This document shows, one piece after another, positions 55,001-64,000 of a stretch of DNA of 64,000 bases. The DNA is taken from assembly GCF_001641335.1 (NCBI RefSeq), contig NZ_LVEM01000004.1, forward strand, positions 62,001-126,000, read 5' to 3'. The translations under genes and the position numbers were made by a program. The DNA is from Bradyrhizobium stylosanthis. Lineage in GTDB: Bacteria; Pseudomonadota; Alphaproteobacteria; Rhizobiales; Xanthobacteraceae. Under the pieces are notes generated by a model. The model worked only from the letters and a program-made list of their open reading frames with translations. It ran no database searches and was not told the origin of the DNA. Each line of letters begins with the position of its first letter. Within the stretch, counting starts at the first letter, position 1.

Positions 55001-56949
55001 ATTCCGACCCCTACCACCCTGCTGTTGGTGTTCCGCAAGTTCCGATACCGCGCCAACGCCCACAGCGGAAAGAACTTTGGGTAACCATGATATCGTAGAT
55101 AGAACACGCGGGGGAAGCCTGTGGCGGTATACCGCTGCTCGTCCCACAGTCCTTTTTTGTTCTGTGTTGCAATCAGGTACTCCACCCCGCGGGCGACGGC
55201 CGGGTGATCAACCTCGCCAGCGGCCATCAGGGCAAGCAAGGCCCATGCCGTCTGCGAGGCGGTCGAGGGGGCGGCCTCCCAGCCCTTGTAGTCCAGGCGG
55301 TAGCTGACGGCGTCCTCGCCCCAGCCGCCGTCCTCGTTCTGGATCGAGGCCAGCCAGTCCGCGGCTTTGCGAATCATGGGGTCCTTGTGGTCGATCCCGG
55401 CCATGTTGAGGGCGCACAGCACCGACCAGGTTCCATAGATGAAGTTCATGCCCCAGCGGCCGTACCAGGACCCCTCGGGGTGCTGGGTCTTGCGGAGGTA
55501 GGCCACGCCGTCGGCGACGTGCTTGCTGGTCTTCTCGGTCTCGCCGAGCTGGGCCAGCATCGAGATGCAGCGCGCGGTGACGTCCTCGGTCGGCGGATCG
55601 AGCAGCGCGCCGTGATCCGAGAACGGGATGTTGTTGAGGTAGTATTCGAGGTTGTTGACGTCGAAGGCGGCCCAGCCGCCGTCGTCGCTCTGCATGCCCT
55701 CGATCCACTCCCGGCCGCGGGCGATCGCGTCGTCATAACCGGTCGCGCCGTGCTCCCGGCGCATGCGGTCCATCGACATCACCACCACGGCGGTGTCGTC
55801 GAGATCGGGATAGTGCGCGTTGTTGTATTGGAAGGCCCAGCCGCCCGGACGCACGTCGGGCCGCTTCACCGCCCAGTCGCCCTTCACCTCGAGCTCCTGC
55901 TTCGGGATCAGCCAGTCGAGGCCCTGCTTGGCCGCCGGCACCGCCGTGTCGCCGCCGGCTTCCAGCAGCGCATGCGCCGTCAGCGTCGTGTCCCACACCG
56001 GCGAGACACAGGGCTGGCAATAGGCCTCGTCGTCATTGATCACGAGCAGCTTGTCGATGCCACGGCGCGTGATCGCGCGCGGCGGGAAATTCTCGTCCTT
56101 GCCGAGCGCGTCGTACATCATGACGATGTTGGCCATGGGCGGATAGATCGCGCCCATGCCGTCCTCGCCGTTGAGCCGCTCCTCCGTGAAAGCGAGCGCG
56201 GCATCGATCGCGCGCTTGCGCAGGCTCTTGGGAAACATCGGCTCGATCACGCGCAGGATCGCATCGAGCGAGCGGAACAGCAGGAACCAGGCCATGCTCT
56301 GATGCGGCGCCTTGGCGGTCATGCCGATCGAGCGCGGATCCTGCAGGAACAATTCGTCGATGCCGACGCCCTTCGGATTCCGCGCGAGCGGCTTCAGCGC
56401 GGCGATCACCATCAGCGGCACCATGGTGGTGCGCGCCCAGTAGGAGATCTTGTTGAGGTGGAACGGCGACCAGAACGGCAGCAGCACGATCTCGATCGGC
56501 AGCACCGGCACCGCGCGCCAGGTCACGACGCCGAACGTCGCGAGCAGGAAGCGGGTGAAGACGTTGCTGTTGATCGCACCGCCGCGGGCATGGATCGCCT
56601 CGCGCGCACGCACCATGTGCGGCGCGTCCACGGAATCGCCGATCATCTTCAGCGCGAAGTAGGCCTTCACGCTGGCGCTCATGTCGAACTCGCCGTCATG
56701 CACCAGCGGCCAGCCGCCATGGGCGCCCTGAACGCGGCGGAGATAATTGCCGATCTTGGCCTCGAGCACGGTGTCGACGGGCTCTGCGAGATAGTGGCGC
56801 AGCAGGACGTATTCGGCCGGAATCGTGCAGTCGGCCTCGAGCTCGAACACCCAATGGCCGTCGGACTGCTGGAAGCCGAGGACGCCTTGCGTCGCTGACG
56901 CAATGCTCGAGTCCAGCACTTCGCGGGCGGTCGCGTTCACGGAATCCAT
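54997..56949 (-). CDS. shc: Squalene-hopene cyclase
   Basis: 650 residues, full length. The catalytic DXDD motif is Asp382-Leu-Asp384-Asp385 (PDLDDTAVV). Several QW-type repeats are visible (QSDDGGWAAFD, PEGSWYGRWGMNFIYG, QNEDGGWGED, QNKKGLWDE). Class II triterpene cyclase turning squalene into hopene/hopanol at the inner membrane. Called hpnF in the hpn nomenclature. 61 bp after hpnE and overlapping hpnG. Confidence 0.97.
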   Translation of the reverse strand: MDSVNATAREVLDSSIASATQGVLGFQQSDGHWVFELEADCTIPAEYVLLRHYLAEPVDTVLEAKIGNYLRRVQGAHGGWPLVHDGEFDMSASVKAYFALKMIGDSVDAPHMVRAREAIHARGGAINSNVFTRFLLATFGVVTWRAVPVLPIEIVLLPFWSPFHLNKISYWARTTMVPLMVIAALKPLARNPKGVGIDELFLQDPRSIGMTAKAPHQSMAWFLLFRSLDAILRVIEPMFPKSLRKRAIDAALAFTEERLNGEDGMGAIYPPMANIVMMYDALGKDENFPPRAITRRGIDKLLVINDDEAYCQPCVSPVWDTTLTAHALLEAGGDTAVPAAKQGLDWLIPKQELEVKGDWAVKRPDVRPGGWAFQYNNAHYPDLDDTAVVVMSMDRMRREHGATGYDDAIARGREWIEGMQSDDGGWAAFDVNNLEYYLNNIPFSDHGALLDPPTEDVTARCISMLAQLGETEKTSKHVADGVAYLRKTQHPEGSWYGRWGMNFIYGTWSVLCALNMAGIDHKDPMIRKAADWLASIQNEDGGWGEDAVSYRLDYKGWEAAPSTASQTAWALLALMAAGEVDHPAVARGVEYLIATQNKKGLWDEQRYTATGFPRVFYLRYHGYPKFFPLWALARYRNLRNTNSRVVGVGM

Positions 56950-57010
56950 CTCGCTCGATTACTCCAACGGTTGAATGAAGTTGACCGGGACAAACGCCCG
57001 TCAGGGCCGC

Positions 57011-58264
57011 CTATCTCTTGGCGGCCAAAACCAGATCTGCGGCACGGTCACCCGACCGGACCGATCCCTCGATGGTTGCAGGCAATCCCGTAGCAGTCCA
57101 ATCCCCGGCAAGGAACAGGTTTTTCAGCGCAGTGACCGGCCCTGGACGCAGGGCATTCTGCCCCGGCGTCGCCGCAAACGTGGCACGGCGCTCGCGGACG
57201 ATCTGCCACGGCGGAAGCTCGCCGGATACGCCGCCCGCCTTGCAGACGTCGTCCCAGATCGCCTGCGCGAGTTCCTCGCGCGGCATGTCGACCAGACGAT
57301 CGCCATTGCTGATGGTGACGGAGAGCCGGTTCGGGAACGCGAACAGCCATTCCACGACGCCGCCGATCACGCCCAGGATCGGTGCCGAGCCCGGCGGCGG
57401 TTCGAAGCGGAAATGCGCGTTCACGATGGCGCGGAATTCGGTCGGCGTCTTCAGGCCCGGCAGCAGGCTGGAGGCCGCGCGCGGCGGCACCGCCATCACG
57501 ATGACGTCACCTTCGCCGAGCTGGATCACGTCCTCGCCGCCGAAATTCAGCGCGCTGACCTTGCCGTCGGCGCTGACGAACGAGCGCAGCTCGTGGCCGA
57601 GCTGAACGGTGTGGCCGCGCTCCTGCAGGAACTTCACGGCCGGCTCGATCAGCACCGCGCTGAGACCGTCGCGCGCGATCAGCGGACGGCAGGCCTGCCC
57701 GCCGGCGAGCAGCGTCTCGCGCACGATCGCGCCGGCAAGTCCCGCCGAGCCTTCGGGCGGATCGACGTTGAGCGCCGCGAGCAGCAGCGGCTGCACCAGG
57801 CGCTGATAGAGGATGCCTTCGGTCGGAATGGACTTGCCGACCAGCGTCTTCTCCGACGCCCAGATCAGCGGCGCCAGCTTGAGATAGTCGGTGAGACCGG
57901 TGTCGGGAACGCGCCGGCCCTCGTCGAGCACCCAGGTCGGCCACCGGCCGGTGCCGAGATCGATCTGCCAGCGCTGCCCGGTCTTGATGTCGACGAACGG
58001 AAACTGCGCGCTGTCGGGGCCGACGAGGCCCGCCTCGGTGCCGATCGACCGCGCATAGGCGCGCGCATGGCTGTTGCCCGACAGCAGCAGATGGTTGCCG
58101 TTGTCGATGGTGAGGTTGGTGGCGCCGTCGAAATAGGAACGGCAGCGGCCGCCGGCCTGGTGCGTCGCCTCGTGCACGGCGACCTTGAAGCCGGCATTGG
58201 CGAGCCGCACGGCGGCGGAGAGGCCGGAAATTCCAGCACCGATGATGTGAGCTGTCTTTTGCAT
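57011..58264 (-). CDS. hpnE: HpnE, FAD-dependent hydroxysqualene reductase/desaturase
   Basis: 417 residues from ATG 58264 (MQKTAHIIGAGISGLSAAV), which overlaps the hpnD stop as TGATG. FAD dinucleotide motif GAGISG near the N-terminus, GGRCRSY, and the C-terminal LFLAGDWTATGLPATIEGSVRSGDRAA motif of amine-oxidase-type enzymes. In the three-step pathway it converts hydroxysqualene to squalene. Confidence 0.94.
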   Translation of the reverse strand: MQKTAHIIGAGISGLSAAVRLANAGFKVAVHEATHQAGGRCRSYFDGATNLTIDNGNHLLLSGNSHARAYARSIGTEAGLVGPDSAQFPFVDIKTGQRWQIDLGTGRWPTWVLDEGRRVPDTGLTDYLKLAPLIWASEKTLVGKSIPTEGILYQRLVQPLLLAALNVDPPEGSAGLAGAIVRETLLAGGQACRPLIARDGLSAVLIEPAVKFLQERGHTVQLGHELRSFVSADGKVSALNFGGEDVIQLGEGDVIVMAVPPRAASSLLPGLKTPTEFRAIVNAHFRFEPPPGSAPILGVIGGVVEWLFAFPNRLSVTISNGDRLVDMPREELAQAIWDDVCKAGGVSGELPPWQIVRERRATFAATPGQNALRPGPVTALKNLFLAGDWTATGLPATIEGSVRSGDRAADLVLAAKR

Positions 58265-59103
58265 CAGATGAAAGCGTAACGGAGCAGGATCAGGATGCGT
58301 GTGACCTTCGACACACGCACCGGCTCGCGCGGCGCGTTGAAGCCGCGCGCGATCAGGAGGTCCAGAATGGAATGATAGTATTTCGACATGATCCGCGGCG
58401 CGCGCACGGCGCGGCGCTTGTTGCGGTTCATGATCTCGTCCGACTTCTCGAAATGCGCTTTCGCACGCTGGGTCAGCGGCAGGCAGACCTTGGGCAGCGC
58501 ACGCTCGGCGATGACGCGGTTCGGATCGTTCGAGGTGATGCCGGCATGCAGCAGCGCCTCGCGCGGCAGATAGAGCCGGCCGAGCCCGGCGTCCTCGTCG
58601 ATGTCGCGCAGGATGTTGGTGAGCTGGAGCGCGCGGCCGAGATGGTAGGCGAGCAGGATGCCGTCTTCTTCCGGCAGACCGAACACCCGCACCGACAGCC
58701 GTCCGACAGCGCTGGCGACGCGGTCGCAATAGAGATCCAGCGTCGCCATGTCGGGCGCGCGGATGTCCTGCGGCACGTCCATTTCCATGCCGTCGACGAT
58801 GGCCAGGAAATCCTCGCGCTTCAGGCCGAAGGTCTTCACCGAGGCGGTGTAGTCCTTCAGCCGCGGCGGCGGGTTGCCCTGGTACAGCGCGTCGATGTCG
58901 TTGCGCCACTCCTGCAGCGCGGCGAGCCGCTCGTCGCGCGGACCGTCGGAATCGGCGATGTCGTCGACCTGGCGGCAGAAGCTGTAGATCTGGAACATCG
59001 CTTCGCGCTGGTCGTGCGGCAGGATGCGCATCGCAGCGTAGAACGAGCTGCCGGATGCGGTCGAGCCATAACTGGCGCCGGGCGAGGTCGCCTCAAGCGT
59101 CAT
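58264..59103 (-). CDS. hpnD: HpnD, presqualene diphosphate synthase
   Basis: 279 residues with both Asp-rich prenyl-substrate motifs: QVDDIAD in the first and LRDIDEDAG in the second. It condenses two farnesyl diphosphates to presqualene diphosphate. Its start lies inside the hpnC tail (11-bp overlap). Confidence 0.94.
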   Translation of the reverse strand: MTLEATSPGASYGSTASGSSFYAAMRILPHDQREAMFQIYSFCRQVDDIADSDGPRDERLAALQEWRNDIDALYQGNPPPRLKDYTASVKTFGLKREDFLAIVDGMEMDVPQDIRAPDMATLDLYCDRVASAVGRLSVRVFGLPEEDGILLAYHLGRALQLTNILRDIDEDAGLGRLYLPREALLHAGITSNDPNRVIAERALPKVCLPLTQRAKAHFEKSDEIMNRNKRRAVRAPRIMSKYYHSILDLLIARGFNAPREPVRVSKVTRILILLRYAFI

Positions 59104-59977
59104 GTGCAGTCCCCGGTCTGGAAATGGCCTTGCGCCCGATCGCGCGGCGGCCGAGTTCGCCGATCATGCCGGCGAGGCTGAAGGTGAGAAGCTCGAACTT
59201 GTTCAGGTGCACGCGTTCGCGCAGGGGATCGCGCACCTTCAAGAGGCGCACGATGCGGTCGGCGTAGGCCTGGATCACCGCGACGTCGACGCCGAGGCGG
59301 ACATCCCGGATCTCCCCAGCCAGCGACCTGCCCTCGTCGAGCAGCGCTTCGTTGCGCGCGGCAAGCGACTGCAGACAGGCCAGCATTGCCGGCGGCGATT
59401 GCGCAAGCCCGAGCTGTTCGACCGAGGCGCCGTGTGCTGCCAGCGCATCGCGCGGCAGATAGACGCGGTTGAGTTCGCGGAAATCCTTGCCGCAATCCTG
59501 CAGATGATTGTTGATCTGAAGGCCGGCGCAGAGCGCATCCGATGCAGCCCAGGTCGAGGTGCTCTCGCCGTGGACGTCGAGCATGAAGCGGCCGACCGGC
59601 ATCGCCGAATAGCGGCAGTAATGGATGACCTCGTCCCAGGTCTCGTAGCGCAGCTTGGTGACGTCCATGCGGAAGGCGATCAGCACGTCGAGCGCGTGGC
59701 GCGGCGCCATGCCGCGCTCGGCCAGCGCGCGGCGCAGGGTGACGGCCTCAGCCTGGGTGTCGCCCTTGCCGAGCAGTTCCGCCTCGAGCAGGTCGAGATA
59801 GGCGAGCTTCTGGTCGGCCGGCAGCGTGGCGTGGTCGGCGATGTCGTCGGCGGTGCGGACGAAATTGTAATAGGCCAGGATCAGGGCGCGATGACGCGGA
59901 TGAATGATCCAGGACGCGACGGGAAAATTCTCGTCGCGGTCACCCTTGCCGGATCGCAATTCGCTCGCTGAGGTCAT
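59093..59977 (-). CDS. hpnC: HpnC, hydroxysqualene synthase
   Basis: 294 residues, squalene/phytoene synthase family. Asp-rich sites RTADDIAD and LQDCGKDFRE are present; the second is the variant typical of HpnC. Converts presqualene diphosphate to hydroxysqualene. First gene of the operon hpnC-hpnD-hpnE-shc-hpnG, all joined by overlaps or short gaps. Confidence 0.93.
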   Translation of the reverse strand: MTSASELRSGKGDRDENFPVASWIIHPRHRALILAYYNFVRTADDIADHATLPADQKLAYLDLLEAELLGKGDTQAEAVTLRRALAERGMAPRHALDVLIAFRMDVTKLRYETWDEVIHYCRYSAMPVGRFMLDVHGESTSTWAASDALCAGLQINNHLQDCGKDFRELNRVYLPRDALAAHGASVEQLGLAQSPPAMLACLQSLAARNEALLDEGRSLAGEIRDVRLGVDVAVIQAYADRIVRLLKVRDPLRERVHLNKFELLTFSLAGMIGELGRRAIGRKAISRPGTAHDA

Positions 59978-60169
59978 CGAGGGCTGGTCAACAATCGTTT
60001 GGACAGGAAGGGCTTTTTCGCTCGCGCGGGCTCATGCCGGCGATGCCGCCGCGGCCCCCATATAGGGGAATACGGCCGCAAAACCAATCCTGTCTGTCGA
60101 TGGCCGCCCTGTGCGGATCGGGCCCGAAAAGGCGGCCCTGGGGCCGCCTGGGTGGGCCAGTGGCCGAGC

Positions 60170-60403
60170 TTACTGGTTGTGGTTCTTCAGGACCTGGTCG
60201 CAGGCCTGGGAGATCTTGGCCCGGTTCTCCTTCAGGCAGGCCAGGATGGTGAAATCGCCCTGATCGATGACCGGACGGCAGAACTTCTGCACATCGCGCG
60301 TGCAGGCCTTCTGCTCGGCGTCCGTGCCGCGTCCTGCCTGGGCGAATGCCGCGGTCGAAAGGGATGCCGACAGCAGGGTGAGAGCGACGAGAAGCTTACG
60401 CAT
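60170..60403 (-). CDS. Small exported four-cysteine protein
   Basis: 77 residues with signal peptide KLLVALTLLSASLSTAAFA. Mature part of about 55 residues carries Cys34, Cys42, Cys56 and Cys68, like a single Cys-rich (GLG1-type) repeat, and is probably disulfide-bonded in the periplasm. Function unknown. It lies upstream of hpnC on the same strand but ends 193 bp before it reads, so not clearly in that operon. Confidence 0.8.
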   Translation of the reverse strand: MRKLLVALTLLSASLSTAAFAQAGRGTDAEQKACTRDVQKFCRPVIDQGDFTILACLKENRAKISQACDQVLKNHNQ

Positions 60404-60861
60404 TGTATTCCTTCATTCTGACGGCAGAATCGCACCGATCCCGGACAGCACTGGGCGGACGGCGGGAGCGGATTGTTCTGATGCAAGTCGCCGCGAAAGT
60501 TGCGGCCTCGGAGAAGGCACAAGCACTGGCAAATGCGGCCAAATTGGCGCCGCCCCACCAAATCAGGTCTTCCCAGCGTCTTCATTGGCAGATGTAAGGG
60601 TTTGATACTACGTCATAATTCAGAAGCATCGCATTTTACTGCACGGCTGTTGCAGCGCTGCATCTCTCCGCCTCGCGGTTTGGGCCGGAAACATCCCGAA
60701 ACAGAGCAAATCGCATGGTAGAGGCCCCTCGCCCGCGCCTGGTGAATAGCCATCTCTGGTTCCTGCGCGTTGAACCTGACACAGGCTCGAAACACTAAAC
60801 CTTCGATGTGGCGAGACGTCCTGCCCCTCAGCGGACGTCGTTCCAAAACGGGATATTTGTG

Positions 60862-61359
60862 ATGAAATTCTTTGGGCGATCTGGACTGGCAATCAAGGCG
60901 GCGGGCATTGGGGCTGCGCTGCTCTTCTCGGTTTCGGCGAGCCACGCACAGTCGTCCGGACCGTTTGCCGGCTTCGACGGCGCGTGGACCGGCACCGGTA
61001 CGGTCTCGCTGTCGGACGGCTCCACCGAACGCATCCGCTGCAAGGCTGACTACAAGGTCGCCGGCAGCGGTCTCAATCTCAAGCAGGCCCTGCACTGCGC
61101 CTCCGACAGCTACAAGTTCGACCTCACCAGCGACGTGACCAGCCAGGGTGACCGCATCTCCGGCAACTGGAGCGAGGCGAGCCGCAACATCTTCGGCAAT
61201 CTGCAGGGCACCGCCGGCGGCGGCCAGATCGACGTCTTCGTCGAAGCCAACGGCTTTGCCGCCAATCTGTCGCTGCGCACCAACGGCACCAAGCAGACCG
61301 TGCAGATCAGCTCGAAGGGCGAGATCCGCGGCGTCAACATCACGATGACGAAGGGCTGA
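60862..61359 (+). CDS. Small exported protein of unknown function
   Basis: 165 residues from ATG 60862. Signal peptide (AGIGAALLFSVSASHA), then a mostly beta-strand domain starting FDGAWTGTGTVSLSDGSTERI with two cysteines (RCKADY, LHCASD) likely forming a disulfide. Similar small proteins are frequent in rhizobia; no function known. Intrinsic terminator 28 bp after the stop. Confidence 0.8.
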   Translation: MKFFGRSGLAIKAAGIGAALLFSVSASHAQSSGPFAGFDGAWTGTGTVSLSDGSTERIRCKADYKVAGSGLNLKQALHCASDSYKFDLTSDVTSQGDRISGNWSEASRNIFGNLQGTAGGGQIDVFVEANGFAANLSLRTNGTKQTVQISSKGEIRGVNITMTKG

Positions 61360-61386
61360 TTGCCCTTCCGGTTCGAAAGGATCATG

Positions 61387-61417
61387 GCCCCCGGTTCTCG
61401 CGAGCCGGGGGCTTTTT
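61387..61417 (+). terminator. Intrinsic terminator
   Basis: GCCCCCGG paired with CCGGGGGC around TTCTCGCGAG-type loop, then TTTTT; ends the gene at 60862-61359. Confidence 0.88.
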
Positions 61418-61432
61418 GCTGGGCGCGCTGAC

Positions 61433-62266
61433 ATGGACGTCATTCGCAGACATCTGCTCAAGGCCGCCGGGCTCCTCATAGCCGGTCGTGCCTTTGCCAA
61501 TGACCAGCAAGGAGCGAACATGCAGCCTTCGCAAGTGAAGCCGCGTCACGTGCTCTGCTTTCTCGGCAAGGACGAAAGCCTGCTGCGCCCGCCGAAGGCC
61601 GTGGCCAACACGATCGCCGATTTCAACTTCGAGATCGACCGCACCTATTCGCAGGCCAAACCCGATCCGCATATGGAGCGGTCGTTCGGCGTGTGCTGGG
61701 ACCGTGTCTTCCCGAAAGCATGGTCTGCCGCCGACGAAGCCGCCGTTGCCGGCCACAAGGCGGTGCTCTACGTGCTCAGCCCGCCGCTGGAGCAGCAGAA
61801 GGCGGTCGCCTATTCGGCGGCGGCCTTGCGCATCGTCGAGGAGATGATCGAGGCCGGCGCGACTGCCGTGAAGGGCGAAAGCGCGGGCGTCGCCCACGGG
61901 CTTGTGCGATGGCGCAGTCTCGCAGAACAGGCGCGCAGCGGCGCGAAGACCGGCCAGGGTCTTGGCATGACGCTCGCCCTCGCCAAGGCGTGTCGCCTCG
62001 CCTTCGCCAAGCGCCCGCTCGGCGGCGATCGCTACTACGAGACCGTCGGCTATCACCTCGTCGGCCTGCCGGAGGTCTATGTCGCGAAATCACGCGGCAA
62101 CGAATGGAGCGCGGTCATGCTCATGGAGGAGATCGCCAACGCGATGGCCGAGCACGGCATCGACGCAACGCTGCGCGACCGCAAGCTCGCGCTCTCGCGC
62201 GAGCAGGACTACGCCGAGGACGATTTCAAGTTCAATCCGTACGGGATCGTCCGGATCGAGGCGTGA
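61433..62266 (+). CDS. Exported protein of unknown function with twin-arginine-like leader
   Basis: 277 residues from ATG 61433. RRHLLKAAGLLIAGRAFA is a short leader with paired arginines, possibly a Tat signal. The rest is a globular alpha/beta domain without recognised motif (HVLCFLGKDESLL ... WDRVFPKAW ... KFNPYGIVRIEA). An internal ATG at about 61520 (MQPSQVKPRH) would give a cytoplasmic form. Starts 16 bp after the terminator. No family assigned. Confidence 0.68.
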   Translation: MDVIRRHLLKAAGLLIAGRAFANDQQGANMQPSQVKPRHVLCFLGKDESLLRPPKAVANTIADFNFEIDRTYSQAKPDPHMERSFGVCWDRVFPKAWSAADEAAVAGHKAVLYVLSPPLEQQKAVAYSAAALRIVEEMIEAGATAVKGESAGVAHGLVRWRSLAEQARSGAKTGQGLGMTLALAKACRLAFAKRPLGGDRYYETVGYHLVGLPEVYVAKSRGNEWSAVMLMEEIANAMAEHGIDATLRDRKLALSREQDYAEDDFKFNPYGIVRIEA

Positions 62267-62295
62267 GCGCAGGGCGGCCTTCGCCGCCCCATCGC

Positions 62296-64000
62296 TCAGA
62301 TCGCCGGCTTGTCCGGCCCCTGCAGCTTGCCGTGCAGGTTGATCAGCCACATCGCCGTCGGCCTGAGAATGAAGAGGTCGGCGACGAGAGCCATGACCAT
62401 CGAGAAGGCGCTGAGCCAGCCGAACAGCCGCAGCGACGGCAGGTCGGAGAACACGGTGACGACGAGGCCGCAGGCCAGCACCACCGTGGTCAGGATCAGC
62501 GCGGGCCCAACCAGCACGGTCGCCCGCTCCACCGCGAGCGCCGAGCCGACGCCGGGCTTGCTCTCGAGTCTCAAGCGGTTGAGGAAGTGGATGGTGGCGC
62601 TGAGGCCGAGGCCGAACGAGACGGTGAGCGCGACGACGCTGGCGAATTGCAGCCCCTCGCCCATCGCCCATAGCACCGTACCCGACATCACGACAGGGAA
62701 GATGCCCGGCAGGATGCACGCGAACATCACGACCCAGGAGCGGAAGGCAAGGCCGATGAAGATCGCGACCAGCGCGAATTCCACGGTGAGGCCGCGGTTC
62801 AGCTTCTCGATCATGCTGGCCGAGTTGCGCGCGGCGATGGCGGCAAGGCCGGTCACCGCGATCTCGTAGCCGGGATGCTTCTTGCGGACAGCGTCGAGCT
62901 CGGTATCGAGCTTGTCGACGATCGGCAGGAGCTGGCTGGAATCCTTGTCAGGCACGCGGCCGGCGACCACGACGGCGTCCTGCTCGGCGTCGATGAAGCG
63001 CCGCACCAGATGCTCGGGGATGACGCTGACATATTCCTTCAGCGTCGCGACGTCGGCGCTGCCGGCCTTTTCCGCCAGCCAGCGGCGCAAGGTCTCGAGC
63101 GACCAGACGTTGCCGACACCGGCCGCCTTCTCGACGGTCGCATGCACGTCCGCGATCGTCTGCAGCGTCTCCGGCGAATACAGGGTTTCACCCTTGGGGA
63201 ACTGGATCAGGACGTTGACCGGGTTGGCGCCGGTGAGCTTGGCGTCGAGCCGGTCGCTGGCGGCGACCGCCTGGCGCTTGTCCGGCACCTGGTCGGCGAG
63301 CCGGTAGCGCGGCTCCAGATTGGCGTAGATGATGCCGAGGCCGCCGACGAACAGCACTGCGATCAGGCTGAACAGGCCGGGACGGCCGACCATACGCACC
63401 GCGATCCAGTAGCAGAAATTGCGCAGCGCCTGGACGCCGGCATCGGCGCTCTGGAATTTGACCGCGAACGTCTTCTCGTTGCGCACCAGCAGCACGCCGA
63501 ACACCGGCACCAGCGAGAGCACCGCGATCAGCGCGATGATGGTGGCGGCAAGGCCGGCCTCGCCGAACTTGCGGATCAGGTCCGAGTTGGAGAACTGCAG
63601 CGCGATGAAGGAAATGCCGGCGGTGCCGTGCGTCAGCACGCAGGCCGGCCCCACCACCAGCACCGCGTTCTTGAACGCGGTGAACTTGTCCTGGCCGGCG
63701 ATCAGCCGGTCGCGCGCGGCGAAGGTCAGCTGCATCGAGTCCGAGAAGCTGATGACCATGATGAGCGGCGTCATCACGTTCAGGAACATGTTGAGGTTGA
63801 AATTGGCCCAGCCGAGCGCGCCCAGCGCCAGCAGGATGGCGATCATCGGCGGGAACGCCGCCGCCACCATGAACGAGATCTTGCGGAAGAAGATGATCGC
63901 GATGACGCAGCCGGCGAGGATGCCGAGGATGTTGTAGGTGAGCCCGTCGCGCTCGACCGCGTTGCGGATCTCGAGCTGCATCACCGGCACGCCGGAGAGC
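62296..64000 (-). CDS. MMPL/RND-family transporter, 5' end beyond the window
   Basis: At least 568 residues, reading on beyond the right edge without a start. It covers the first-half membrane helices (LTYNILGILAGCVIAIIFF ... FSDSMQLTFAARDR), the second periplasmic domain and the C-terminal helices ending in KLQGPDKPAI. It resembles HpnN in layout, but the membrane motif differs (VISFSDSMQL against VDFGIQYSVR). Likely a lipid or hydrophobic-solute exporter; the cargo is unknown. Convergent with the 61433 gene. Confidence 0.88.
   Translation of the reverse strand, partial: LSGVPVMQLEIRNAVERDGLTYNILGILAGCVIAIIFFRKISFMVAAAFPPMIAILLALGALGWANFNLNMFLNVMTPLIMVISFSDSMQLTFAARDRLIAGQDKFTAFKNAVLVVGPACVLTHGTAGISFIALQFSNSDLIRKFGEAGLAATIIALIAVLSLVPVFGVLLVRNEKTFAVKFQSADAGVQALRNFCYWIAVRMVGRPGLFSLIAVLFVGGLGIIYANLEPRYRLADQVPDKRQAVAASDRLDAKLTGANPVNVLIQFPKGETLYSPETLQTIADVHATVEKAAGVGNVWSLETLRRWLAEKAGSADVATLKEYVSVIPEHLVRRFIDAEQDAVVVAGRVPDKDSSQLLPIVDKLDTELDAVRKKHPGYEIAVTGLAAIAARNSASMIEKLNRGLTVEFALVAIFIGLAFRSWVVMFACILPGIFPVVMSGTVLWAMGEGLQFASVVALTVSFGLGLSATIHFLNRLRLESKPGVGSALAVERATVLVGPALILTTVVLACGLVVTVFSDLPSLRLFGWLSAFSMVMALVADLFILRPTAMWLINLHGKLQGPDKPAI

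Overview
The window is GC-rich alphaproteobacterial chromosome that reads like Bradyrhizobium or a very close relative (Nitrobacteraceae). The evidence is the GC-rich codon use, an ecfF-osrA oxidative-stress sigma/anti-sigma pair, an imuA-imuB-dnaE2 mutagenesis cassette under an alphaproteobacterial LexA box (GTTC-N7-GTTC), a hopanoid (hpn) gene set, and several short dispersed palindromic repeats of a kind typical of Bradyrhizobium. No rRNA, tRNA, CRISPR array, transposase or phage module was found.

Layout: 0-3 kb, a leftward ECF sigma factor, membrane anti-sigma factor and secreted subtilisin-like protease. 3.5-7 kb, a membrane diguanylate cyclase, a DUF2336 protein and the ecfF/osrA pair with a recognisable promoter. 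7-20 kb, ordinary metabolic and envelope genes: enoyl-CoA hydratase, TolC-like outer-membrane protein, nucleotide-kinase-like ATPase, amidohydrolase, RND pump with adaptor, an unusually arranged family III CoA-transferase, an SDR and a HEXXH protein, with dispersed repeats. 20-29 kb, a mutagenesis/DNA-repair island: dnaE2, imuB and imuA leftward, and, across one LexA box, a rightward radical-SAM gene and a DUF4130-UdgX fusion. 29-35 kb, a Pit phosphate transporter, M20 amidohydrolase, GMC oxidoreductase and alpha/beta hydrolase. 35-38 kb, a phosphoesterase-cupredoxin-ECF-sigma/anti-sigma operon.

38-64 kb is dominated by hopanoid lipid biology: hpnO and hpnN leftward, ispH and hpnH rightward, then hpnC-D-E-shc-hpnG as one tightly overlapping leftward operon. 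The two hopanoid blocks are separated by about 9 kb holding a dispersed repeat, an Omp25-type beta-barrel, an OprB-type porin, a three-gene sugar ABC importer and a divergent ROK regulator. HpnC/D/E make squalene from farnesyl diphosphate, Shc cyclises it, HpnH adds the adenosyl group, HpnG removes adenine, HpnO aminates the side chain, and HpnN moves hopanoids to the outer membrane; IspH supplies isoprenoid precursors. A second MMPL/RND transporter runs off the right edge.

The observations judged most worth follow-up are: the anti-sigma factor whose periplasmic domain resembles the pro-domain of the protease encoded next to it; the SOS box placed between the imuABC cassette and the uncharacterised radical-SAM/UdgX pair; the apparently permuted CoA-transferase; and the copper-protein/ECF operon. 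Functions were assigned by reading translated sequences; no database search was run.
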